Assembly (NCBI GenBank): GCA_900317715.1
Contig: ONHS01000011.1
Span: 1 to 46,468, forward strand
Direction: 5' to 3'
DNA: 46,468 nt
DNA from: an uncultured Bacteroidales bacterium
Lineage (GTDB): Bacteria; Bacteroidota; Bacteroidia; Bacteroidales; WCHB1-69
In this document: positions 33,119-41,131 of the stretch, one piece after another
Numbering within the stretch: position 1 is the stretch's first letter
Layout of the letters: each line of letters starts with the position of its first letter
Program-made: the position numbers and the translations under genes
The notes under the pieces: generated by a model
What the model was told of the DNA's origin: nothing
The model's input: only the letters and a program-made list of their open reading frames with translations
The model's database searches: none

Positions 33119-34135
33119 TCATTGCTTCTTGCTTTTAGCGTTCTTCTTCACCAACTTGGCAGTCTCCTTTACGGTTTCCAAATAGGCCTCTTCCACGGGC
33201 GAGAGCGTGTTGCTCTGGTATTTGCGATATTCGGCGGTGGCCTTCTCCAAGGCTTGGGTATGGCTTACAGAGCCGGCACCTTCGAGCAACGGACGGTTGC
33301 CGGAAGTGAGCACCGAATCCAATTGGCGGATATAGTCACTCATGTACATGGGCTTGTGCTCCAACGCATTGATTTCGGCCAAATCGAAATAACCGGAAAC
33401 AAGGTTGTTCAAAATCTTCAATTCGTTTTCATTCAAATAGTTTTTGGCAATGCCAATATCTTTCAGCGCGGGCAGTTCACCCGAAAAGGTGGTCAATCCC
33501 ATAAAAGGCTTCTCAGCATCGGCACGCTCGTAGATGACTTCCGCTGCGGTATGTCCGTGTGCTGCATAATGCAGTTTGTTCTGCACCATCTTGAAGAACA
33601 TGATGGATTCATCACTCTTGGGATCATAATCCACACTGGTGGCGTATAGGTCAAGCACTTGGCGATACAACACTTTTTCCGATGAACGGATGTCGCGGAT
33701 GCGGTCGAGCAGTTCCTTCCAATAATTGCCGCCGCCGTTGCCCTTCAGTCGTTCGTCATCCATGGTGAAGCCTTTAATCATATACTCCTTCAAACGTTGC
33801 GTGGCCCAGATACGGAAACGGGTGGCAATGGCTGATTTGATGCGGTAGCCTAGCGATATAATCATGTCGAGGTTGTAATAGGTGACCTCGTAATTTTTGC
33901 CATCATCGGCAGTTGTTCGGAATTTCCGAACAACTGATTTTTCATCCAATTCCCCTTCTGCAAAAATATGCTTGATATGTTCGCTAATATTAGATTTGCT
34001 GGATTGGTAAAGCATAACCAGCTGCTGCTGATTCAGCCATACAGTTTCATTGTCCAATTTCACATTGATCTTCGTCAAACCGTCTTCGGTCTGATAGATG
34101 ATGATGTCGCCGGTGTTTTCTATATGTTGTTCCAT
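33119..34135 (-). CDS. RhuM family protein, full length
   Basis: A 338-residue RhuM-family protein. The N-terminal signature ETVWLNQQQLVMLYQSSKSNISEHIKHIF and YYNLDMIISLGYRIKSAIATRFRIWATQRLKEYM looks like a DNA-binding region; the second half has FFKMVQNKLHYAAHGHTAAEVIYERAD and AKNYLNENELKILNNLVSGYFD, and a complete basic C-terminal tail rich in Lys. It starts 2 nt after the hsdM relic, as expected if rhuM had replaced or accompanied hsdS/hsdR in a type I restriction locus. Function unknown; RhuM homologues are commonly found beside restriction-modification genes. Confidence 0.88.
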   Translation of the reverse strand: MEQHIENTGDIIIYQTEDGLTKINVKLDNETVWLNQQQLVMLYQSSKSNISEHIKHIFAEGELDEKSVVRKFRTTADDGKNYEVTYYNLDMIISLGYRIKSAIATRFRIWATQRLKEYMIKGFTMDDERLKGNGGGNYWKELLDRIRDIRSSEKVLYRQVLDLYATSVDYDPKSDESIMFFKMVQNKLHYAAHGHTAAEVIYERADAEKPFMGLTTFSGELPALKDIGIAKNYLNENELKILNNLVSGYFDLAEINALEHKPMYMSDYIRQLDSVLTSGNRPLLEGAGSVSHTQALEKATAEYRKYQSNTLSPVEEAYLETVKETAKLVKKNAKSKKQ

Positions 34136-34137
34136 AT

Positions 34138-34693
34138 CTAATCTTCTAATAATCCATTAATTCCTTCATATAATTCTATGCGATTCTTCTTCCATTCAGT
34201 CATCAACTCCCCGAAAGATTGTTTCGACGCATCATCTTTCACCTCCAAACGCGACACGTATTGCGATATATTGAATGTGGCACCATTCTCCAAAATTTGT
34301 TCGTTTTTCACCACCTTGGCGAAACCGGGGATGTCCTTGTATTCTTTGTATGCCTTGAAAATCTTGTCGATGTGCTTCTCTTCAAGCATACTGATGGTCT
34401 TGTCGCGCCTCACTTCGTCCACAGCGTTGATAAAGAGTATTTTGCCTTTTCGTTGTGCGGGCTTTTGCATACGGCAAAGCGGCAGAGAAGTTCATCGGAC
34501 AATTTATCTTTGTTGGTCCAAGCCGCTTCGCCGAAAATATTGGCCAAATATTGTGGATTGGCTTGCTCCTTTTGAAAAACAATAGCGGAAAGATATACAC
34601 CTTGAAATCTGCCGCATCTACTGGACCCTTTAGAATCCAAGCGGCCTTTGAAAGGTATTGTTCTAATTGCGATAATGTCAGCATGTTTTTCAA
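34138..34693 (-). pseudogene. hsdM: hsdM relic: type I R-M methyltransferase with internal deletions
   Basis: Three pieces of HsdM survive in different frames. The N-terminus (from 34681-34693) reads MLTLSQLEQYLSKAAW...AADFKVYIFPLLFFKR; next, in another frame, comes NPQYLANIFGEAAWTNKDKLSDELL, from the region that follows 60 or more residues later in HsdM; then, from about 34465, RKGKILFINAVDEVRRDKTISM and the C-terminal helices of HsdM. The S-adenosylmethionine and NPPF/Y catalytic core between the last two pieces is gone (hundreds of codons). A TAnnTTTG-like TAATTTTG lies upstream on the minus strand. The relic cannot methylate DNA; the frame 34138-34470 could still make a 110-residue fragment. 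Confidence 0.88.
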
Positions 34694-34696
34694 ATT

Positions 34697-34800
34697 CGCA
34701 AAATTACAAAATATTCCGACACGAAAAAACCGGGCATGATCGAATTTCGGTCACGCCCGGTTTAGGGTATTGTAGAGACGTTTCATGAAACGTCTCTACA
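34697..34800. repeat. Composite double-hairpin repeat, right copy
   Basis: AT-rich lead, hairpin AAACCGGGC (34727-34735) / GCCCGGTTT (34755-34763), then a perfect GTAGAGACG palindrome (34772-34799). It matches 32821-32919 in order, orientation and spacing, so the hsdM-rhuM relic lies between direct repeats. Confidence 0.78.
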
Positions 34801-34804
34801 GGGC

Positions 34805-34823
34805 GGGCGTATGCGATACGCCC
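34805..34823. repeat. GGGCGTAT palindrome
   Basis: GGGCGTAT-GCG-ATACGCCC, a perfect 8-bp stem with 3-nt loop, 4 nt after the composite repeat and 8 nt before the nifJ stop. With the neighbouring palindromes it may end nifJ transcripts. Confidence 0.7.
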
Positions 34824-34831
34824 TTACATTA

Positions 34832-37800
34832 TTATTTTTCCTCGCTCAGTTTCTTGTAACCCTCGTAACGGAGTTTAGCGAACTGCTCGGTCTTGGCGAA
34901 CAACTCCTTGGCTTCGGCCGGGAAGGTCTTCAACAAGCTGTTGTAACGGACCTCGCCCATGATGAAGTCTTGGAACTTGCTCCAGTCGGGTTCCTTGCTG
35001 TCCAAGTGGAAGCCGTTCTGACCGGCCTCTTCCTCGGCAGGGTTGAAACGCCACAGGTGCCAGTAACCGCACTCGACAGCCTTAGCCTCTTCGTGCTGGG
35101 AACGGCCCATACCGACCTTGATGCCGTGGTTGATACAAGGAGCGTAGCAGATGACCAATGACGGTCCCGGATAAGCTTCGGCTTCCTTGATGGCTTTGAA
35201 GTACTGAGCTTGAGAAGCGCCCATAGCGACCTGTGCCACATACACATAGCCGTAGCTCTTGGCGATCATGCCGAGGTCTTTCTTGCGGACCTTCTTACCG
35301 GAAGCGGCAAACTTGGCGACAGCACCGGCAGGAGTAGCCTTTGAAGACTGACCACCCGTGTTGGAGTAAACCTCCGTGTCGAGCACGAGCACGTTGACAT
35401 CCTCGCCGCTGGCCAACACGTGGTCCAGACCGCCGAAACCGATGTCGTAAGCCCAACCGTCACCACCGAAGATCCACTGGCTGCGTTTTGCCAGGAAATC
35501 CTTGTTGGCCAACAATTCAGACTCAAGCTCGCAACCGTGACAAGGACAGATGGGGCTGCCGGCTTTCTTAGCCTTCATGGCTTCTTCCAACTTTTGGGCA
35601 GCCACTTCGGCACCGTAAATTTTCTTGCCCTCGGATTTCCAGAAATCGATGCAATTGTCAATAGGCAGGATGGCCTTCTCCAAAGCAGCCACAAACTCGT
35701 CGGTGGCAACGCTGTTGGCAACGGTGTCATCGTAGGTGTCGAGCCACTTCTGGGTAGCCTCGCGCATCCAGTCGAAAGCGGTCACGCCGACCAGTTCCTC
35801 AGCTTTCTTGCGCAAGTCGCTGCGCAGCTTGCGGTAACCGGTAGCCATACCGAGACCGAACTCTGCGTTGTCTTCGAACAAGCTGTTGGCCCAAGCCACG
35901 CCTCTGCCGCTTCTGCAGTTCTTGCAGTACGGAGTAGCAGGCGCAGAACCACCATAGATGGAAGAACAACCCGTAGCGTTGGCCACGATCATTCTCTCAC
36001 CGAACAGTTGCGTGATGGTCTTGATATACGGAGTCTCACCACAACCGGCACAAGCACCGCTGAACTCGAACAGAGGCTGTGCGAACTGGCTGTTCTTGAT
36101 GGTGGCAAATTTGTCGATGAGGTTGTCCTTGTAGGTAACCTTCTTCTGACCATACTCCCAGTTCTTGGCTTCGCCGAGCTGGCTCTCGAACGGTTTCATC
36201 GTCAGAGCTTTCTCCTTGGCAGGACAAACGTCAGCGCAGTTGCCGCAACCGGTGCAGTCCATGACGGAAACCTGCATACGGAAGTGCATACCGGCGAGTT
36301 CCTTCGGAGCCTTGATGTCGATAGCAGTCATGGCCTTCGGAGCTTTCTTCATCTCAGCGTCGGTCATCACCACGGGACGGATGGCAGCGTGAGGACAAAC
36401 CACGGAGCATTGGTTACATTGGATACACTTGGTGGGATCCCATTCCGGAACCACGGTAGCGACACCGCGTTTCTCGTAAGCGGTCGTACCAGCCGGGAAC
36501 GTGCCATCCACGATGTCCTTGAAGGCGCTGACAGGCAGGTCGTTACCGCACTGTGCCACCATCGGGCGCATCACCTTGTTGATGAATTCGGGATCGTTGG
36601 GGTTGCTCTCGAACACGAAGTCCGTGCTGCACTCCAGCTTAGCCCATTCAGCGGGGATCTCGACTTTGGTGATTTCACCGCCGCGATCCACGGCTGCATA
36701 GTTCATGTTCACCACATCCTCACCCTTCTTGCCGTAAGACTTCACGATGAATTTCTTCATCTGCTCCACAGCGAGGTCGTAAGGAATGACGCCGGAAATC
36801 TTGAAGAATGCGGATTGCAGGATGGTGTTGGTACGGTTGCCCAAACCGATCTCAGCAGCGATCTTCGTAGCGTCGATGATGTACATGTTGATATTGTTGA
36901 GAGCCAAGTATTTCTTCACGAAATCAGGAAGATGTTTCTTGGTTTCAGCCACACTCCACGGAGAGTTGTAGAGGAACGTACCGTTCTTCTTCAAACCGCG
37001 CAGACAGTCATATTTCTTCAGGTAAGAAGGAACATGGACGGCCACGAAATCGGGCGTACCCACGAGGTAAGGAGCCAGGATGGGTTGGTCACCGAAACGG
37101 AGGTGAGAGCAGGTGTAACCGCCTGACTTCTTGGAGTCATAGTCGAAGTATGCCTGGCTGTATTTGTTGGTGTTGTCACCAATGATCTTGATGGAGTTCT
37201 TGTTGGCACCCACGGTACCGTCAGCGCCGAGGCCGTAGAATTTGGCTTCGAACGTGCCCTTAGGCAGGATGGAGATTTCCTTGCCGACCTTGAGGGAACG
37301 GTGCGTGACATCGTCGTTGATACCCACCGTGAACTGATTCATCGGCTTGGGAGCGGCGAGGTTCTTGTAGATAGCCAAAACCTGGGCCGGGGTGGTGTCC
37401 TTGGAGGAGAGACCGAAACGGCCGCCGATGATCATCGGGTGGAGTTCGGCATCCTTGAAGGCTTCCACAACGTCGAGGTACAACGGATCGCCGTTGGCAC
37501 CGGGTTCTTTCGTGCGGTCGAGGACACAGATGCGCTCCACGCTCTTCGGCATTACAGCCATGAGGTATTTCACGCTGAACGGACGATAGAGGTGCACGCT
37601 GATGAGACCGAGTTTCTTGCCGGCTTTGTTCTCCTTGTCGATGACGGTTTTGATGACATCGGTGATGGAGCCCATAGCGATGATGACGTCGGTGGCATCT
37701 TCTGCGCCGTAGAAGGTGAACGGAGCATATTCACGACCCGTGATCTTGCTCAGTTTCTTCATGTATTTGGCCACGATGTCGGGAAGGGCATCGTAGTACT

Positions 37801-38503
37801 TGTTCTGCAACTCTCTGGTCTGGAAGTAGATATCCGGGTTCTGGGCGGTACCGCGGGTCACGGGATGCTCAGGGTTGAGGGCGCGTTCGCGGTATTCCTT
37901 GAGCGCTTTCCAGTTGACCAATTTCTCGATTTTGCTTTGATCAGCAGCTTCCACTTTCTGGATTTCGTGGGAAGTACGGAAACCGTCGAAGAAGTGCAAG
38001 AACGGGACACGACCTTCGATAGCGGCCAAGTGAGCAACAGGAGCGAGGTCCATGATCTCTTGCACGGAGCCGGTAGCCAGCATGGCGAAACCGGTCTGGC
38101 GGGCGCTCATCACGTCGGCGTGGTCACCGAAGATGGACAAAGCCTGAGCGGCGAGGGCACGTGCGGAGACGTGGAAGACACCGGGAAGGAGCTCACCAGC
38201 AATCTTGTACATGTTGGGGATCATCAGCAAGAGACCTTGTGATGCGGTGTAGGTGGTGGTCAGAGCACCAGCCTGGAGGGAACCGTGGACGGCGCCGGCG
38301 GCACCAGCCTCGGACTGCATTTCCACGACCTTCACGGTCTCACCGAAAATGTTTTTTCTGCCGCCAGCAGCCCACTCGTCGATGTACTCAGCCATCGGGG
38401 AAGAGGGCGTGATAGGATAGATAGCGGCGACTTCGCTGAACATGTAGGCAACATGGGCCGCAGCCTGGTTACCGTCACAAGTCATAAATTTTTTTTCTGC
38501 CAT
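34832..38503 (-). CDS. nifJ: Pyruvate:ferredoxin (flavodoxin) oxidoreductase
   Basis: A 1223-residue single-chain PFOR that converts pyruvate and CoA to acetyl-CoA, CO2 and reduced ferredoxin. Order: pyrimidine-binding domain (AAIYPITPSSPMAEYIDEW), gamma domain, two [4Fe-4S] motifs (CIQCNQCSVVCP and CTGCGNCADVCP), a third cluster's Cys near GACAGCGETPY, and the TPP domain with GGDGWAYDIGFGGLDHVLASG and DTEVYSNTGGQSSK. Slightly longer than typical (~1170-1190). In this organism it would feed the ferredoxin-linked hydrogenase at 26135 and acetyl-CoA to AdhE. It has its own promoter (38568-38575), 64 nt before the ATG. No Rex-like palindrome is seen there. Confidence 0.97.
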   Translation of the reverse strand: MAEKKFMTCDGNQAAAHVAYMFSEVAAIYPITPSSPMAEYIDEWAAGGRKNIFGETVKVVEMQSEAGAAGAVHGSLQAGALTTTYTASQGLLLMIPNMYKIAGELLPGVFHVSARALAAQALSIFGDHADVMSARQTGFAMLATGSVQEIMDLAPVAHLAAIEGRVPFLHFFDGFRTSHEIQKVEAADQSKIEKLVNWKALKEYRERALNPEHPVTRGTAQNPDIYFQTRELQNKYYDALPDIVAKYMKKLSKITGREYAPFTFYGAEDATDVIIAMGSITDVIKTVIDKENKAGKKLGLISVHLYRPFSVKYLMAVMPKSVERICVLDRTKEPGANGDPLYLDVVEAFKDAELHPMIIGGRFGLSSKDTTPAQVLAIYKNLAAPKPMNQFTVGINDDVTHRSLKVGKEISILPKGTFEAKFYGLGADGTVGANKNSIKIIGDNTNKYSQAYFDYDSKKSGGYTCSHLRFGDQPILAPYLVGTPDFVAVHVPSYLKKYDCLRGLKKNGTFLYNSPWSVAETKKHLPDFVKKYLALNNINMYIIDATKIAAEIGLGNRTNTILQSAFFKISGVIPYDLAVEQMKKFIVKSYGKKGEDVVNMNYAAVDRGGEITKVEIPAEWAKLECSTDFVFESNPNDPEFINKVMRPMVAQCGNDLPVSAFKDIVDGTFPAGTTAYEKRGVATVVPEWDPTKCIQCNQCSVVCPHAAIRPVVMTDAEMKKAPKAMTAIDIKAPKELAGMHFRMQVSVMDCTGCGNCADVCPAKEKALTMKPFESQLGEAKNWEYGQKKVTYKDNLIDKFATIKNSQFAQPLFEFSGACAGCGETPYIKTITQLFGERMIVANATGCSSIYGGSAPATPYCKNCRSGRGVAWANSLFEDNAEFGLGMATGYRKLRSDLRKKAEELVGVTAFDWMREATQKWLDTYDDTVANSVATDEFVAALEKAILPIDNCIDFWKSEGKKIYGAEVAAQKLEEAMKAKKAGSPICPCHGCELESELLANKDFLAKRSQWIFGGDGWAYDIGFGGLDHVLASGEDVNVLVLDTEVYSNTGGQSSKATPAGAVAKFAASGKKVRKKDLGMIAKSYGYVYVAQVAMGASQAQYFKAIKEAEAYPGPSLVICYAPCINHGIKVGMGRSQHEEAKAVECGYWHLWRFNPAEEEAGQNGFHLDSKEPDWSKFQDFIMGEVRYNSLLKTFPAEAKELFAKTEQFAKLRYEGYKKLSEEK

Positions 38504-38567
38504 AACTTGATTATAAATTCTTAATTGGTTGATTATTAATAGTTTTTGATTTCAAATAAAAACCGCG

Positions 38568-38575
38568 CAAAGGTA
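38568..38575 (-). promoter_or_regulatory. -7 element for nifJ
   Basis: Minus-strand TACCTTTG matches TAnnTTTG; the leader is about 60 nt long and AT-rich. Confidence 0.6.
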
Positions 38576-38639
38576 CAAAAATATTCGGATATAAACAGAC
38601 GATTGTTGTTTTTTTGTCTTTATTATTTGGGCGAGCCGG

Positions 38640-38794
38640 CGCGGAGGAGCCGACGCTTCCAAGCGTCGCAACATTTCCCGCGTGCTGAAAGCACGAAATC
38701 TCAATAACCCCATACCAAGCGACCGAAGGGAGCGCGGTGTGGGGTGAACGGTGCGGTGAGGTAGGCGGCGTGTTGAAAACACGCAACTATTGTC
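38640..38794. repeat. Cluster of small palindromes (Bacteroidetes-type intergenic repeat)
   Basis: Four hairpins in 135 bp: CGACGCTTCCAAGCGTCG (38651-38668), CGTGCTGAAAGCACG (38681-38695), CCCCATACC/GGTGTGGGG (38708-38716 with 38736-38744) and CGTGTTGAAAACACG (38769-38783). The last runs into the 19-mer at 38776-38794, which is shared with 39824-39842. I recall similar arrays between genes in Bacteroidales genomes. No coding content. Confidence 0.7.
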
Positions 38795-39749
38795 TGAATA
38801 TCACGGGTACTTCGTAATAACAACGGACAGGAATACCTTTAACAGTGCCAGGATGCCATTTCGGCATGGACAGAATCACGCGGACAGCCTCCTCATCGCA
38901 TTTGGGATGCAGCGAGGTTTTCACTACGGGATTGCGGACACTCCCGTCCTTCTCCACAACAAATCTCACCAAAACGGTCCCCACGGCATCCAAAAACGGG
39001 TCGTTCGGATAGTGGGTTTCACGGAGCAGGAAGGCATTCAAGGAATCGATGCCACCGGAAAATGTCGGGAAATGTTCGGGAAAACGATAGATTGTGTCGC
39101 CATCGGTGATATCAGCGAAGAGCATAAAATCCGGATCATCCGGGCTTGGCAAATCAAACTCGAGATCGGGGTCATAGTAATCCTCCCCTATCACAATCGT
39201 GTCATTCCCTTGGATTTGGATCATTCGGGAATAATTTGCCCCGCACTCAAAAATGTTCAGGACGATTTCTTCCTGGCCTTGGTACGAATTCCACTTTTTC
39301 ACAAACTTCTTCAACGATTTAGTCCAATCTTTTTGAAAAAAAGTGGGATCTATTGGCAGCGTATTTCCCCAATCTCGTCTATAGATAACCCGTGCATATT
39401 CGGGTATGAAACTGGAATACCAATCAAACAGTTCCATTGTGTATTTTTTCCCATTTGGGAAAGAGAATATCAAATAAGTATTATGTAAGAAACCATATCG
39501 GGTATCTTGGTCATCATAGTCATGAATACATTTCATATTTCGAAATGTGATGGAATCCACCGTCAACACAATATCCCCATATTGAAATTGGCAAATCGTA
39601 TCAAACATGATACAATTGATGCACTTGTTTTTGACAAGTATGGCGGAAGGCATCTTCTGCGATTTTTGCGCGGACATGACGAAAGCCACCGCGCAAAAGA
39701 CGACGGTCAACGCCACCGACAGCAATATGTTCCGATTTCGTATCATCAT
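38787..39749 (-). CDS. Secreted protein with TonB C-terminal domain
   Basis: With the ATG at 39749 the product has 320 residues. The signal peptide MMIRNRNILLSVALTVVFCA...MSAQ is almost the same as that of the 41132 protein. The last ~85 residues (VGTVLVRFVVEKDGSVRNPVV...DEEAVRVILSMPKWHPGTVKG) are a TonB_C domain. In this subfamily the domain sits on periplasmic proteins and is not necessarily an energy transducer. The middle region has no known motif. The GTG at 39773 is upstream of, or in, the -7 element (39754-39761). The stop codon lies in the 19-mer 38776-38794. Confidence 0.82.
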   Translation of the reverse strand: MMIRNRNILLSVALTVVFCAVAFVMSAQKSQKMPSAILVKNKCINCIMFDTICQFQYGDIVLTVDSITFRNMKCIHDYDDQDTRYGFLHNTYLIFSFPNGKKYTMELFDWYSSFIPEYARVIYRRDWGNTLPIDPTFFQKDWTKSLKKFVKKWNSYQGQEEIVLNIFECGANYSRMIQIQGNDTIVIGEDYYDPDLEFDLPSPDDPDFMLFADITDGDTIYRFPEHFPTFSGGIDSLNAFLLRETHYPNDPFLDAVGTVLVRFVVEKDGSVRNPVVKTSLHPKCDEEAVRVILSMPKWHPGTVKGIPVRCYYEVPVIFRQ

Positions 39750-39966
39750 GGCGCGAAAATACATTTTTTTCACTACTCACAAAAATCTGCATTTCGTGCA
39801 ACGGAAACGTCACGAAGTCGAGTAAAACACGCAACTATTGTCCTTTGCAGTGTAGGACTCCGCAATCGTCCTGCCGGTGCAGGCGGACTCTGGTTCGCAC
39901 TTTCCGCTTACCTGTTCTTAGCGTTGCATGGCATTCTGACCCTTTTCTCTGTGAGAAAGTAAGTTG
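39660..39966. repeat. Duplicated upstream and signal-peptide block, copy 1
   Basis: About 305 bp that match 41990-42330 along their length: signal-peptide coding end, promoter, the AAATCTGCATTTCGTGCA segment, GTAAAACACGCAACTATTGTC, and a downstream stretch ending near GCATGGCATTCTGAC. Same orientation as copy 2, upstream of a gene with an unrelated mature part. Residues 321-363 of the RhuM/PLD protein are encoded by its outer end. Confidence 0.8.
39754..39761 (-). promoter_or_regulatory. -7-like element directly before the TonB-like gene
   Basis: Minus-strand TATTTTCG is one base from TAnnTTTG and lies 4 nt before the ATG at 39749, so the transcript may be leaderless. The equivalent in copy 2 is TACTTTCG. 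Confidence 0.45.
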
Positions 39967-40926
39967 AGTGTCTCCGACACGCTGGTCCTCGCGCATTGAC
40001 CGCACACCCCCCTCTTCCAGCACGGCCATTTTCATTAATAATTCTGCTGACATCTCCAGTTTAGAGAAAGCGAAGAGTTTCTTCCCAAGATCTTTCAATG
40101 AAGCACCGAGGTGGTAAACCTCGTTGTCGATGATGAGGAATCTGTCGTGGATGGTGTCGCAGAACTTCACCTCAATGGGTGAATATTGCGCATTGTGCTT
40201 CTCGATGTCAAGTTGTGACACTTTAGAATCGGAACGTGTAATAACTGTTGCACGAACTTTTGCCTCACGTTTCGAAAGCATAAGCAACACTGACTCGTCA
40301 ATATAGTTGTCGATAAGCGTGATGCTCTTCTTGGCCGACCTTATCAAATCCGTGGCAAACACATACGCATCGAATATCTGTCCGTTGTAAAACACACCTT
40401 CTTTTGGCGGTAGTGATGTGCGCACAAAGAAGTCCACCTTATCCTGCAACTCGTGTATCTGCTCGGCATGTTCCTGCAATCGGTGGTCAATCCTCCGTTC
40501 CACATATACCAAATGTTGGTTAATGCTGTAACCTCGCAGCAAATACTCTTTCAACACACGACTTGCCCATTGACGAAACTGCACACCACGAATGGAATTG
40601 ACTCTATATCCAATGCTGATAATCATGTCAAGGTTGTAGATTGTCACGTCGTGCGTTTGGGTCATACCCTGTATGGCGCCGTGTTGAGTGGTTGTTGCAT
40701 TTTTTGCAACAACCATATCCCTCTGCAATTCTCCACACTCTAAAATGTTCTTGATATGTCGGGAGATAGTCGATTTATTGCGCTGGAAAAGCTCTGCCAT
40801 CTGATCCAGTGTCAACCATACGGTATCATTGGCCAACTGCACCTCCAACTGCACTATGCCGTCGTTGCTTTTATATACAACGATGGATTCGTCAGATGGT
40901 TGATATGTTGTCAATTCGTTGCTCAT
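39835..40926 (-). CDS. RhuM N-terminal domain fused to PLD-like domain
   Basis: A 363-residue protein. Residues 1-135 carry the RhuM/ORF6N-like DNA-binding signature (DTVWLTLDQMAELFQRNKSTISRHIKNILE, YNLDMIISIGYRVNSIRGVQFRQWASRVLKEYLL); a short coiled stretch (about 145-170) is followed by a phospholipase-D-like domain (about 178-292) with one HKD-type motif, H260-D-R262-x4-D267, where Lys is replaced by Arg. Residues 321-363 (QLTFSQRKGSECHATLRTGK...HCKGQ) are read from the repeat block 39660-39966 and are not part of the family. Function unknown; DNA binding with nuclease-like output is possible. It is the third RhuM-type gene here. Confidence 0.8.
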   Translation of the reverse strand: MSNELTTYQPSDESIVVYKSNDGIVQLEVQLANDTVWLTLDQMAELFQRNKSTISRHIKNILECGELQRDMVVAKNATTTQHGAIQGMTQTHDVTIYNLDMIISIGYRVNSIRGVQFRQWASRVLKEYLLRGYSINQHLVYVERRIDHRLQEHAEQIHELQDKVDFFVRTSLPPKEGVFYNGQIFDAYVFATDLIRSAKKSITLIDNYIDESVLLMLSKREAKVRATVITRSDSKVSQLDIEKHNAQYSPIEVKFCDTIHDRFLIIDNEVYHLGASLKDLGKKLFAFSKLEMSAELLMKMAVLEEGGVRSMREDQRVGDTQLTFSQRKGSECHATLRTGKRKVRTRVRLHRQDDCGVLHCKGQ

Positions 40927-41131
40927 TGTTGTTTATTTATTTCAGCAGTTTCCTGTCTCATATAACAATACAATTTGGTTGCCTAAACATCACGCCGATA
41001 GGAAAACAATCATCGCATCGGCAAGTTTCTCTGGCTTCATTCTGTACCGGTTTTAAGCGTTTCTTCTAACCTGTTCCACCCTATATGTATGGAAATTTCA
41101 AAAATGTTACATCACACACAAAAAAATTTAT

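Noticed and set aside
27575..34823. CRISPR array from the repeated GTAGAGACG units
   Set aside because: Copies are kilobases apart, palindromic and without regular spacers; no cas genes are seen.
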